Assembly: GCA_910589415.1 (NCBI GenBank)
Contig: OU342633.1
Location: 13,616,858-13,680,857, forward strand
From: Malachius bipustulatus
Taxonomy: Eukaryota > Arthropoda > Insecta > Coleoptera > Melyridae
Length of the DNA stretch: 64,000 nt
Direction of reading: 5' to 3'
Shown: positions 47,828 to 59,035 of the stretch, piece after piece
Numbering within the stretch: the first letter of the stretch is position 1
Layout of the letters: each line of letters opens with the position of its first letter
Made by a program: the position numbers and the translations under genes
Notes under the pieces: generated by a model
What the model was told of the DNA's origin: nothing
Database searches by the model: none
What the model saw: the letters and a program-made list of their open reading frames with translations, nothing else

Positions 47828-48511
47828 AAGTTTCATCAATTTTTTCGGGATCGGGGAGCGAAATAGGGGTACTGGGTGGGTAAGAAGAAGCTAAAAACAG
47901 CCATTCGTCGCCTTAATCAGAAAAACCCGTAAGTCACAAAATGAAAATTATTCAAGAGGCCCAAAAAAGAGTTTATAAAATAAAACGAGAAATTCCCGTA
48001 TCTCCTTAGCATCATGATGTCTGAGCAAATTTAGTATTTTAGAAAAACCCGTAAGTCCAGAACAAAATGCAAAATGTAAATTGAGGGTGTAAAACCATTA
48101 ATTTCTAGTAAATAATTGTGTTAAACATGTTTGCATGTACTTACGGTCCATATTTATACACTTTCATCAAATCTAACTCGCAAAATCGCACAGTATCGGG
48201 AGGTAAACACAGAGCAAGTCACCACACGTCTCTATTGTTTACATTCAAATGGCGGTTTTATTGTGGACATACGGGCTTTACGTTTATATTTGACACCAGT
48301 GAGGACTTATGGGAAATTCTTTTCTAGGAATAATAAATTACAGAAAAATCTTGGAGATACGATATTTTCTTCAACTGTAGGTTTATTTATTATTTCATAG
48401 ATGGCGTAAAAAGGTCGATTTTGATAAAATGTGGACTTACGGGTTTTTCTGATTAAGGCGACGCATTGCAAACTAATATTAAGGTCACAACTAAGGCCTC
48501 TTTGACACTAC
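47828..48511 (+). repeat. Second copy of SINE-like repeat 3' part, split by insertion
   Basis: 47828-47905 and 48464-48511 together match 43140-43262. The interruption is the TIR element at 47906-48463. Confidence 0.75.
47906..48463. mobile_element. 558-bp TIR transposon with 4-bp TSD (CATT)
   Basis: 30-bp perfect TIRs starting CGTCGCCTTAATCAG and continuing AAAAACCCGTAAGTC. CATT is duplicated (47902-47905, 48464-48467). The paralogous repeat at 43200-43215 lacks the element and has a single CATT, giving an empty site. A partial internal copy of the TIR (GAAAAACCCGTAAGTCC) is at about 48040. Non-coding; superfamily not assigned. Confidence 0.92.
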
Positions 48512-48815
48512 TGTCGCATTGCTATTTTTTTTTCACTTTCAGGGCAAGTAATATCAAACAACACTCAAACGAATATCCTCGATTTTTTACAATGACTTAG
48601 TAAATAAATGTAAAATTTTGATGACTCTTATTACTCACAATAATTGTACTCTGAATGAAAAATTTAAATTAAAAAAAAAAAAAACATTTGGAATTTTATT
48701 ACAAATAAAATAAAACAAAAGTTGGAGAAATTTTAAATTCAGTAAGTATAAACTTCAAACCTATTTAATAATTATTTTTTTTATTTTTTTAATTATAATT
48801 AACCTGCTTCAACCG
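48512..48815. other. A/T-rich spacer
   Basis: No gene or repeat recognised. Confidence 0.3.
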
Positions 48816-48955
48816 TTTAAGGCGGGTTCTCATTAGTCAACTTCATTGATCAATATCATTGATTCTATGCAATTGAGCATAGATTTCAATGTGAAATTCG
48901 TTCACATTATTTCAAGGAAGTTGAATATTCAGTCTAGAAAGCGTCAATTTTAAAA

Positions 48956-50150
48956 ATGGCTGCAAAGAAGAAAATTGTGCGTGCTGGAGTTCGTATTGTG
49001 TGTGAGTACTTGAAAAACAAAATCAGAAACAGAAAAAACAGAAAACCTCGTCGTTGGTGGGTGAGACCATGGATCTTAAGACGGAGATATGAAGGTGCTT
49101 CAGTAAAACTGTTAGTGGAATTGGCTAGAGATGACTTGGATACATATAAAAATCATTTAAGAATGGGCGAAGAAAAATTTGAAGAACTTTTACAGAAAGT
49201 ATCGCCATATACAGGGTGAGTCCTCTAAAATGGAAAGCTCGATTACACCTATACCATCAAAGATATCTAAATGAACCAAAAAGTGCTGTAAATGGGAGGG
49301 TAAAGTGCAGTTTGTAAAATTATTTTCAGATACACTGGATGGCCCAATATCGCTGTACGCCATACAACTTTATTTTAAATAGGACACCCTGTATATTATT
49401 ACCTCTTCAGATTATTTGAGAAAATTAAAAAAGAATGGTTTGTAAAGTTGAAGTTTGTAATGAGCAATTTATGAGTTATAAACAAATGAAATTCGCGATT
49501 GTCCATTTTCAAAGCAGCTTTTCTTAAAAATAGCTCAAGATAGAGGAAAACGGCTTACATGTTCCTATCTTAATTTTTCATTTAGTATCCTATCATGTAG
49601 CTGAAATTTTTATACCGGGTGATGAAAATAATCAAATTTTTTACCACTCTGTATAAAAATTTCATCCATCCAATAGGATACCGCTTGAAAAGTTAAGATA
49701 GGAACATGTAAACCGTTTTTCCATATCTCGAGCCGTTTTCAATATAAGCTGCTTTGAAAATGGAAAATCGCGATTTTCATTTGTTTATAACTCATAAACT
49801 GCTCATTACAAACTTCAACTTTACAAACCATTCTTTTTGACTTTTCTCAAGCAATATGCAAATGTAATAATATAGAGGATGTCCTATTTAAAATAACAAA
49901 GTTGTATGGCGTACAGCGATATTGGGCCATCCTGTATATCTTAAAATAATTTTACAAACTGTACTTTACCCTCCCATTTACAGCACTTTTTGGTTCATTT
50001 CGATATCTTTAATGGTCTATAGGTGTTATCGAGCTTTCCATCTTAGGGGACTCACCCTGTATACAGAAAAAAAAATACTTTATTGAGAGACGCTCTTCCA
50101 GCAAGACTAAAATTACAAGTAGTTTTAAGATATTTAGCTATAAGATTCTT
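48956..50150 (+). pseudogene. Harbinger transposase N-terminal fragment, interrupted
   Basis: ATG at 48956 opens MAAKKKIVRAGVRIVCEY, followed by basic sequence and EEKFEELLQKVSPY, the N-terminal domain typical of PIF/Harbinger nucleases. The fold-back element enters at 49210. Past its other end (50062) the expected continuation LLRDALPARLKLQVVLRYLA is found, one base out of frame in a run of nine A. A stop follows soon after (KNKKL*). The catalytic DDE core is absent. Confidence 0.8.
49212..50059. mobile_element. 848-bp fold-back element (CAGGGT family), copy 2
   Basis: Closely matches the element at 37754-38599, same arms and spacer (ATTTTTATACCGGGTGATG). Ends are CAGGGTGAGTCC and GGACTCACCCTG, flanked by TA (49210-49211, 50060-50061). 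Inserted in the Harbinger coding frame. Confidence 0.92.
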
Positions 50151-50526
50151 TTCCATCTCTGAGCGCGCTGTACAGAGTGCCCAAAAAAACAAGAAACTTT
50201 GACATATGGTTATCCCTCCATTTAAAATTGGACATTTTTCACACCAAATATTTACAGTTTGGTTTGATTTTCCACGAGAACAAAATTTAACCTCAAAACA
50301 CAACTCAACGTGACTGAGCGCATGTTCTCACAGTCAAGCACTGTTCAGTTTCATTGAATCAGTTCCGTTGATCAACCAAAAGTAGAAACGCCTTTCACTT
50401 TGATTGAAGCGCAATATTATTGAACAATATCGTTGAATGAACGTTCATATTAATCTATTTTATTTCAATGGCATAGAATCAATGATATTGATCAATTTAG
50501 TTGACTAATGAGAACCCGCCTTTTAG

Positions 50527-52463
50527 GTCATTAGCAGGATCCTAAGTGAATTTACATTGATGTGTTACTATGTTTAAACATTCATTTATCTCTTAAATAT
50601 TAATACATTTTTAGTTGTGAAACTTGTTATAAAATTTTCATATTCTTTCGGTTAGGTCTGTTATTCTTATAAAGTTGAGAACTTTGCTGATGTTATCATT
50701 GCTTGTGCCTAGAGCTTGTTGTAGGCTATTCGGAATGTCTGAGAGAAGTCTGGCTTCTTCATTTAGCGGGCAGTCGATCAGGATATGGTGTACGTTGACG
50801 GGGACTTCGCAAGCGTAGCAGAGTGGGATAGGTTCCTTCTTTAAGAGGTGTTCATGGGTGACCCTGGTATGTCCCAGCCTGAGTCTGGATATAATTGACT
50901 GGTTCTTTCTGCCTTTGGGGAGTGGAAGTTTTGTTTGTACAGTTTTCTTTATTTGTTTCAGTTTTGAAGTTTCTTGATTCCATTCTTCCTGCCATTTTTT
51001 GATAGCTCTTCTCTTAATCTCATTTTCGATGTCTGTTTTTGTGTGGATGTTTTGAGGGATGCTGATTTCTTCCTTAGTTGCATGCTTTGCTAGGCGGTCT
51101 GCAATTTCGTTACCGCTGATATTGACGTGTGATGGTGTGAATATGATAGTATTTCGGAGTCCATGCCTGGCGATTTCCGTCATCAGATCTCTTATTTTTC
51201 TTACCAGTGGGATTTTAGAATACATGTGTTTTATAGCCTGAATTGAACTTAGGGAATCGGTGCAAATTACGCTACTTGGTATGTGATTGTCGTATGTGTA
51301 TTTCAGGGCTGTTTTTATAGCGTAAAGTTCTGCTGTGAATATTGAGCATATGTTCGGCAGGCCTATTACGATGTTTTTTGTTGGGGAGTGCATTGCTGAT
51401 CCGGTGCCTGATTCGGATTTCGATGCATCAGTATATATGAATGTGGCGTTGTTGTATTTAGCTGCTATGCGATGGAATTCCTTCAGGATAATTTCTGGAT
51501 GTGTGTCGCTCTTATGGAATGGTGTGAGTTCTGTGTTGAGCTCTGAACTGCTTGTCAGCCAGGGAGTGAAATTGTCTGTGTATTTTGGATACGCCGGTAG
51601 TCTTTCGTGCTGAGTTGCCTTGATCTTTGCTATTCTTATTGATACTGGTTGTGGGATATGTGGTTTTCTATAGAATATTTGATGGTAGTTGGTTGAATTA
51701 GCGAGTCTATAATTTGGGTGACTCCGATTGGACTCTACTCTTGCCATGTAATTCATGGTGAGTTGTTCCCTTCTTATATGTAGGGGTGGCTCAGCGGCTA
51801 GGCATCTCATGCTATTAACAGGGGACGTTCTACATATAGGCTCCTAGTGCTGTCCTTAGGGCCGAATTCTGAATTATTTCCAGAGGTTTAAGAGTTATTT
51901 TTGAGGCACTGGCGTATATGATACATCCATATTCTATTTTTGACCTGATGATTGACTTGTAGATGTCTATTAATGTGGCGGTATCTGCTCCCCATTCGTG
52001 GTGGGCGATTGTTTTTAGTAGGTTAGTTCCTTGGACGCAGGCTTTCTGAATTGATTGGATGTGAAGTTTCCATTGTAGCTTTTGGTCAAATGTCATTCCC
52101 AGGAATTTGATGTTGTTAACGAAGTTCAGTTTACAGTTGTAGAGTTTTAATGATATATCTGATGTGTGTCTTCGTTTGGTGAATAGTAAGCATTTTGTTT
52201 TTTCTGTTGATATTTTGAGTCCTGTTGTATCTGACCACTTTTCAAGGGAGTTTAACGTTTTCTGTAAGGCGATCTTTAGTGATTCAGTGTTTGCTCCTTT
52301 TGCATATATTACAAAGTCGTCTGCGTATAAATTGCCTCTAACGATTGGGTTTAGGGTTTTCATAATGCTGTTTATGGCTATTAGGAATAGGGTGACAGAT
52401 ATTATTGAGCCTTGCGGAATCCCATTCTGGAGTGTTCTAGTGTTCGAGACGTGTCCGTTTACT
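50527..52463 (-). pseudogene. 5'-truncated non-LTR retrotransposon (RT and RNase H)
   Basis: Reads right to left. RT palm piece GIPQGSIISVTLF (about 52420), YADD (about 52320), RT thumb, then, after a one-base insertion near 51830, RTSPV and an RNase H domain with IYTDAS (Asp), TAELYAI (Glu), ICTDSLSS (Asp) and HVNISGNEIAD (Asp). The C-terminus has a His/Cys module (HEHLLKKEPIPLCYAC, HILIDC). The coding end is at 50638, followed by ~110 bp of 3' UTR reaching the edge of the Harbinger TIR. RT with a trailing RNase H suggests the I/R1-like group. The 5' end is missing, as usual for target-primed insertion. Confidence 0.85.
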
Positions 52464-52469
52464 ACTTAA

Positions 52470-52712
52470 CTACTTAATTATTTTCTTAACCTATTTCAAA
52501 ATAATAATTTAACAAAAATATCGAAATAGCAAATATAAGGTCTGAACAAATTTAAGTCACCTAATCAAAGTAGTTTTTATTTATCATAAATTACAGAAAA
52601 TGATTTTAATGTGTGTAGATGATTTCATTGCACAAAAATTGTTGAAATATTTTATTTGATTTAATAAACAAGATATTTTTCCTAATAATAAAAGAAAAAT
52701 ATATTTTTAATA
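52470..52712. other. AT-rich spacer
   Basis: No gene. Separates the truncated 5' end of the non-LTR element from the MITE. Confidence 0.3.
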
Positions 52713-52714
52713 TA

Positions 52715-53394
52715 CAGGGTGTCCCGAATCGTTATGTTCAAATCTTGTGAGCATATAGTAGGCTTATTTCTAAGCGTAAAAAACCCAAAAGTGGCAGGTC
52801 TATCTGCATTCGTTACGAAGTTAGAGGCCTAAGAAAATAATGTCTAGTAAATACCAGATTTAACTTTGAAAACTACATAAAGCTTATTTTATTGACAAAA
52901 TCTTTAGTTTACCATGTGTTAGAAATGCCCTATTCCTTGCTGAATACAAACATGTGCTCGGAGGCCTATTGCAGAAGTAACAGTTCTAATTTCTCGTCTT
53001 TTTTTTGCGACCGATCTCTTGACCAGCATGCTGAATACGATCCAATAATAATTGCTTTTTGGAATTTAGTTACAAACGCCAATTCCGAAATCTGGTGCCC
53101 CATATATTTGAATCCAAATGCCATTTTGTATGAGCAGGAGAACCTCATCTAATGTTTATTTCGGTGACATTTACTCATGTCGTTACCATAACAATAAATT
53201 ATAAGCCTAAACCACAACACATGTGGTTGTGTGGTTTTCAAAGTTGAATCTTTGTTATTTACTAGTCATAATTTTCTTAGGCCTGTAACTTCGTTACGAA
53301 TAAAGATAGACCTGCCACTTTTGGGTTTTTTGGGCTCAAAATTAAGCCTACTATATGCTCAAAAAATTTGAACATAACGATACGGGACACCCTG
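52715..53394. mobile_element. TA-flanked MITE (CAGG family), copy 2
   Basis: 680 bp, closely similar to 186-863. Ends are CAGGGTGTCCCGAATCG and CGATACGGGACACCCTG, with TA on each side (52713-52714, 53395-53396). No ORF of its own. Confidence 0.92.
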
Positions 53395-53540
53395 TATACA
53401 TTTGAGTGGTATTGGATACAAATTATTATTAATAAAATACGTCAAAATATTTTGACAACAGGTAACAATTATTTTCGATATCATGGAAACTATTATGTGT
53501 TAGACAATGTCCCATATACAGAGGTATGGTCAGTCACATA

Positions 53541-54640
53541 TTACAAATTTTGTGCTATACGCATCCTCTTGATGTCTCCCTCCGTGTTTCTCTGAGGCGG
53601 CTCTACTCCTTGTATTTCTTGTGCTACCAAATGCTCTTCATGATTCTCATCGTCTTCTACTTGTATGTCATCATGGTGCAATATGAAGTTATGCAGTACA
53701 CAAGAAGCTGCTATCACGACTGGAATATCATTTGTTAACGACATATCTGAGTACCGTAACCTCCTGAATTTATTTTTCAGCAAACCAAACGCTCTTTCTA
53801 TATACATGAGCGAATACTTGAATGTACTGTGTTATACCTTCTTTCTTGATGAGTCAAATGACCAGTGTCACGATAGGGAGTTGGTAAATATACACTCGAA
53901 GGGTAAGCACTGTCTCCAAGTAAATGACGATCTTCTTGCATTAACCCATTTTCTAATGCACTTGACAAAGGGCTGACTCGAAATATTCTAGCATCATGCT
54001 TTTCCTGTCATGCCCACATGTATATTTATGAACTTCAAGTCGTAGTCACATACTGCTTGCAGTACCACAGAATAAAACTGTTTCCTATTAAAAAAATCAT
54101 ACGCATTACGCGAGGGTGCTTTTATAGGAATGTGGCATCCATCAATTGCGCCAATGACACCAGGAAAATTGGTATTGTGACGAATTTTTTCTGCATGCGA
54201 CAATTGTTTCTCGATATTTGGCCATACATCTCGCAAGTTACGAAATGCATTACAAATTTCAATAAAAATTTTATGAGCCGTTCCTTTACTTAAACCAAAT
54301 AAATCGCTGATGGCTCGAAATGAAACTGCATGGTTGGCCAACATCAATATAGTCATATGCACTTTCTTGTGCAATGGTACAATCATGATCTCAATATTAA
54401 CATCCCTTCTTAGTATATTTTTCGTGTCGTTGATTAATATCTAGAACACAATAATACTATTCAAGTAGGTATATGTTCAGGATTACATTTTTATAGAACT
54501 AGCCTGTATGCTTTCTTGTGACATCCTAAAATGCCTCCTAAAGGTCTCGCTGGAATACTGTGGGACTACCAATTCATAGTAATTATTTAAATATACGTCG
54601 GGTTCCTTGGGAATGTTTGTTGCTATAGTATGTTGAAAGA
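53541..54640 (-). pseudogene. PIF/Harbinger transposase (HARBI1-like), frameshifted
   Basis: N-terminal part YSSETFRRHFRMSQESIQ (about 54555-54500), probably an intron to about 54430, then HAVSFRAISDLFGLSKGTAHKI (helix-turn-helix-like). GVIGAIDGCHIPI carries the first catalytic Asp (about 54135). One-base frameshift at about 54000 (GK then HDARIFRV). LLGDSAY carries the second Asp. Another frameshift near 53805 precedes ERAFGLLKNKFRRL with the catalytic Glu. The C-terminal tail is acidic. All three catalytic residues survive but two frameshifts kill the frame. Confidence 0.87.
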
Positions 54641-54649
54641 ATTTAAGTT

Positions 54650-54955
54650 GGTAACTAAACTTGTCCAGTTTGATTTACTGTTAGGTTGACAATAAGGCAA
54701 CTATTCTTTTTATATAATAATAATAACGATGAAACAATAACATTATATACACGATATACCGAGAACCACGAGTGTATTTTTATTTAATAAATATCATTTA
54801 TAAAATCTAACACAGTAAATAAATAAAATATCACGACAGGTTATGGGCTTAGAATACGATGAGTGAGATAAAAATTAAAAAGCACTTGTTTGTATCAAGT
54901 GAAAAGAAAAATTGAGAGTAAAGACGTGCGCTGATGGTGGGAGTGATTCATTAAA
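54650..54955. other. Non-coding spacer
   Basis: AT-rich; may include the leader of the copia remnant that follows. Confidence 0.3.
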
Positions 54956-54956
54956 A

Positions 54957-56095
54957 AAAATGGCATCCAAAGTGGAAAAATGAGGATATTTTAAGAATAA
55001 CAGGATTAAAAGAGAGTGCTTCATTTGGTCTTTGGGACTTTGAGGTGAAGATTTTATTTAAAGTAAAACAACTTATGGAAATTGTAAATGGAACAACCAA
55101 GGTCGCCGACTGTGGAACTGACGCAGATAAAATTGCAAAGTGAAACATGAAGGGTTCAATGGCTCAACACGTCATCTTGCGAACAGTAGACAAAATAGTA
55201 AAACCTCATTTGATGACCTGTACGAATGATATATGTACGAAACACTGAAGAAAATATATCTGAAGAAAACTGAAGAAAGACAACTGCTCATGCAGGAATA
55301 CTACAATTTCAAGTTCGATAAAACTAAAGACATGCACATGAATATTAGTGAATTACAAAACATGTTGATGTCAAAAATTGTGACAATTCCTCCTGAACAG
55401 CTTAAGCATTTGACTAGTGCCTGGGATTCTAGATCAGAGATGTCAAAACTCTTGATAACCTTATTTCAAGATTATCTATTGAGGAAGATAAATATAAACT
55501 AAAACATGAAAAAACGCCTGTGTCATTCAAAGCAGAAGTGAAAAATAAATACAAACAAGAAGCTACCTGCCATGCATGTAGTGAACTAGGACATTTTAAA
55601 TCTGGGTGTAAGAAGAAAAATGCAAACAAGGAGCACAAATATAAAGTGTCACATATGAAACCTTGTCCCATCTGTGAACAAATGGGCAAAATTAAATCAA
55701 ATCATACCGCTCAAAATTGTTTTTATAAAGACAATGCATGCTAGTATTGCAAAAAGTTAAATCACAAATCAGAGACATGCTGGTACAAGAACGAGCAAGA
55801 AGAAAAGAGAAAATATAACAATAACAACTCAAACCAAAATAGTAATGTTTCATTTCTTGCCTGTAGTGTTGAATCTATGTTCACTAAACAAGAATATAAA
55901 AATGAAGAAATGGTGGTTGACAGTGGATGTAACAAAATGATGTGCAAAGATGAAGGTATAATATCCAAACTAAAAGAATACAATGACAGTGAAAAAATTG
56001 CTCAAGGAGGAGCATCTATGCCAGTAAAATGGTGCGGTAAAATTGAGTTTGAAAACTGCAGTCGAAAAGAAGTACGTGCCAAACCTATCACGTAA
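54957..56095 (+). pseudogene. Ty1/copia-like gag and protease remnant
   Basis: Begins ATGGCATCC (54960). Gag-like region has FGLWDFEVKILF and a later LLMQEYYNFKFDK block. Then a CCHC knuckle CHACSELGHFKSGC (about 55570), a second Cys/His cluster CPICEQMG, and the protease signature VVDSGCNKMMCKD (about 55915), typical of copia pol. Several stops (TGA or TAG) and frameshifts lie between blocks. Integrase and RT are absent; a MITE and a Penelope copy follow directly. Confidence 0.75.
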
Positions 56096-56273
56096 CTGAT
56101 TGATGATAAATAAAACACTAATGTTTTAAAAGATTCTACTGATGTATATTGCTGGATATTAACGTTAGACGTGTTTCACTACTTTGTAGCTATCTTCAGA
56201 CGTATGTAAATAAAATTATTGATATAGTAACATAGCAACAGTATGGTAACCTAAGTGATTATAAAACAAGTTA

Positions 56274-56418
56274 CATCAATAAATATAACCCCTGGGGTTA
56301 TATTTTAGAACCTGCCATTGGTTTAAAATTCATAGGGTTTGAGCATTAGACCAATCAGCTGTCAGAAAATTCAAAATATAACTCCAGAGTTATATTTTGA
56401 AGTTTGATGAATACGGAC
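56274..56418. mobile_element. Palindromic MITE, copy 2 (inverted relative to copy 1)
   Basis: Matches 41466-41630 in reverse orientation. The outer ~10 bp of one end is missing. Contains two palindromes built on AAATATAACCCC-like arms and GACCAATCAGCTGTCAG between them. It abuts the 3' end of Penelope copy 1. Confidence 0.82.
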
Positions 56419-56419
56419 A

Positions 56420-57408
56420 TAAGTGGGTGATTTGAATAGAAATGTAAGTATCTATTGGAGTTAGTTGGTTTTTGATACCAGTCGACTTTTATTGAACCAT
56501 CGTTTTGTCTGATGGGTTTTGTGTCTAAAACTTCTTCTAAGGTGAACTGAATGTTTTCATTGTAACCATTGAACTTATCAAGAGTCTCTCTGGTTTTGTC
56601 ATGTGGGATGGCTGTAATGATGTCATCCACGTATTTTTTAATAAAAGGAAGATTGAACGATAGCGAAGGAATGACTTCGTCTAACACCAGATCCATAATT
56701 AATCTAGCTATGACAGGACTTAAAATGGAGCCCATAGGACAACCAAAGATTTGTTCATAGATTACTTCGTTGAATGTGAAGTAACTGCTATTGAAAATGA
56801 ACTTGATTACATTGATGAATTCATTCTTTGGGATGTCGGTATTATGTGTGAAGCAATGGAGTTGTATGTACTTAATTTTTTCTTTTGAGCATCATCAATG
56901 TAACCAGAACTATTAAGTTTTTTTACTATGTTGTTAATTTTTATTTGTATTGTAGTCGTTGAGTCTCTGTCTAGTCTTTTGTAGTATTTTTCGTCATTCA
57001 GGATCACCTAGGATCTCTCTATGTATTGTTCTTTTGACATTGCTACAGTTAAATTGCCTATGTCGGCTTTTAAAATTAATAATTCAGAATCGGTTTAAAA
57101 TAATCTTGCGTTTTTTTGAAACAATTCTGTAGTATGTTGTTGTTTGGATTATTTTTTTGTAGATACCTGGTGACCCCGAAAGTGACTTGGGATCTTAGGG
57201 TGTCTCTGTCTGTCTCCTTGTGTAGCTCTAATATATGTTCTATATCTGCTAATAAATTAGGTACATTAACTTTACTTTCATGAATAGGAATGCTAAACTT
57301 TGGCCCCAATGCGAAGAAATTCTTTATGTCAGTTGGGATTGTGACGTTGCTTATATTTCTGAAACACCCTTCACCTGGTTCCACTGGTCTTAATGTTTGC
57401 TCTGTCAA
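56420..57408 (-). pseudogene. Penelope-like reverse transcriptase, copy 1
   Basis: Blocks in order on the minus strand: an N-terminal region (57408-57076, first codon TTG); LKADIGNLTVAMSKEQYIER (about 57060), the ADKGN-type motif of Penelope elements; a helical block to about 56807; then after a deletion GCPMGSILSPVIARL (about 56735), KKYVDD (RT catalytic YxDD, about 56650) and WYQKPTNSNRYLHFYSNHP (about 56450). Stops and frame changes separate them. The 3' end is lost at the MITE and no GIY-YIG domain is seen. Confidence 0.82.
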
Positions 57409-57409
57409 G

Positions 57410-57660
57410 GCACGAACTTACACGGCCGGATAGGGAGCTTCACCAGTCAGGACAAACACAGCCTGATAGAAGAGCTCAGGACGGAGGCGGTCGGAAAAAG
57501 GTTGCCTTTTCGAATGGGTCGTTGTTTATATAGCCGGGCCTTATCGCTCTGGGTCCCTCTCCGCCTCAAGCCAGTGGGGCAGTGGAGGTGGCTGGTCGTC
57601 GCATCTCGGCCTGTCCAACGCGGAGCAGTGTAGATCGTTTTGATAAGCAGTGCGCTCGAA
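57410..57660 (-). promoter_or_regulatory. GC-rich leader with TATATAAAC box upstream of Penelope copy 1
   Basis: On the minus strand GGCTATATAAACAACG (about 57535-57520) precedes the RT frame by ~120 bp within a GC-rich block, plausible as a core promoter. GC-rich sequence at 3350-3790 contains a similar TATATAGCCGG word. Confidence 0.4.
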
Positions 57661-58537
57661 CAAAAATAAAATTAATTAAATTCAATAATAACTAAATAAA
57701 ATACACTTCGTTACACCCCCATCCCTTTACTTTCCCCAAAAAAAAAAACACACAAACAAAGCAACTGTCTATAAGCGATTTACTCCCAAATCACCGGAGG
57801 GATCCGCTTGCACAGTGATCCATCGCACCTTCCCATTTGCAGACCTCAAGCATCTACAATGGCGTCGAGTCGGTGGCCAGCCCTTGGGCCGCAGTACCGC
57901 TAGCCAGCCTATACGGAAAATCAACGTTGGCTTCAAGACGTTTTTTCTAGAGGGCTGCGGAGATTTAGTTTACCTTTTAATCACCTTTAGTAACCTTTAG
58001 TGGGTAACCTTTAGTTTACCCACTCTACTTTTTTACCTTGGTTAGTTTACAGGTTCCTAATTAAACTTTGAACGAATATACGCCATATACCTTCACTGGG
58101 CTGGAGAGAGCTAAGGAGGATATGGAATGCAGGATGATTAGGAGAAAATATCAGAATGGCAAAAATAAATCAAACATCCTTCAAATGTCCGTAAAATGAA
58201 AAACCTACCCGGATAAAAGACCTGACTTACCGAGCGTTATCGTTTCAAGAATAATTAATTGTAACGAGAATGCCGGCCGGGCTTAGTAGTAATATTGGTG
58301 TATTGGAAACAGGAACTGTTAGCTACTATTACGGAAGCGGGCGGGAACGCGCAGGATTGTCTGCAGAACTTAGAACGGCTTGCATATTATGGCAACGCTG
58401 AGAACATGTCGGAGCGTAGCAAGCAGAGACAGAGGAGGGGGGGGGGCAGCGTAGGGGTAGAACTGTCGCGATAGAGCACCTTTACCCATTTTTTTTTCCT
58501 TGCGATTATGTTAATTAATATGAAATTGCGTTTTTAG
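57661..58537. other. Non-coding, compositionally mixed
   Basis: 57780-57960 is GC-rich without a convincing ORF. 57985-58020 has short direct repeats of ACCTTTAGT. A G-run of nine lies at about 58438. The right part may include the 5' end of the Harbinger element. Confidence 0.35.
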
Positions 58538-58867
58538 ATTCGTAATTATTGAATATGAAGAGAACGAAAACCTGGAACTTAATTTAAATAATGACACGTC
58601 CCCAAAAAGACATTCCAGTGAGGAGCGCAGTAACGGTGGCAGCAGTAAAAAGTTGTTGCACACACCTAAACGACGTTTAGGAAATAAATCAATGTCTGCC
58701 TACGGAGAAAGTATGTTCAAGTTGAATGAAAAAAAATTAATTTGGCAATGAAGCATGCAGAAGAATTACACATGCTTCAAAAGCAAAAAATTCTGCTAGA
58801 AATTAGACATTCTGAAGAATTGCATAAAAAAAGAATGCAGAATGAGGATAACAAAAATAATTATTAA
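58538..58867 (+). pseudogene. Last exon of the Harbinger accessory (Myb/SANT-type) gene
   Basis: Acceptor GTTTTTAG, then EYEENENLELNLNN, a basic Lys/Arg stretch KLLHTPKRRLGNKS, and after one frameshift in an A-run (about 58735) MKHAEELHMLQKQKILLEIR and a stop at 58867. Such charged coiled-coil tails end the DNA-binding partner encoded beside PIF/Harbinger transposases. It converges on the transposase at 59036-60243. The Myb domain itself was not found. Confidence 0.5.
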
Positions 58868-59035
58868 AAACAATTCTTGTCTTTATTAACTTATGTGCAG
58901 TTATTTTAATTGAAATGTCTGTTGATTAAATATCGTCTTAATGCATTCCCACCTAAATTTTGTATCTCATTGTTATTATTTACAATATTTTTTTCATCAA
59001 AATTTTCATCATCTGATGAATCATTGTCCCTATGT

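Larger units (their letters stand above)
48820..50521. mobile_element. PIF/Harbinger-derived element with ~50-bp TIRs
   Basis: Left end AGGCGGGTTCTCATTAGTCA and right end TGACTAATGAGAACCCGCCT. The inverted match continues ~50 bp (ATTGATCAATATCATTGATT and complement). TTTA lies on both sides (48816-48819, 50522-50525). Inside are the start of a Harbinger transposase frame and a nested 848-bp fold-back element. Internally deleted. Confidence 0.88.

Noticed and set aside
51059..51613. Plus-strand frames opposite the RNase H region
   Set aside because: Shadows of the minus-strand non-LTR retrotransposon.
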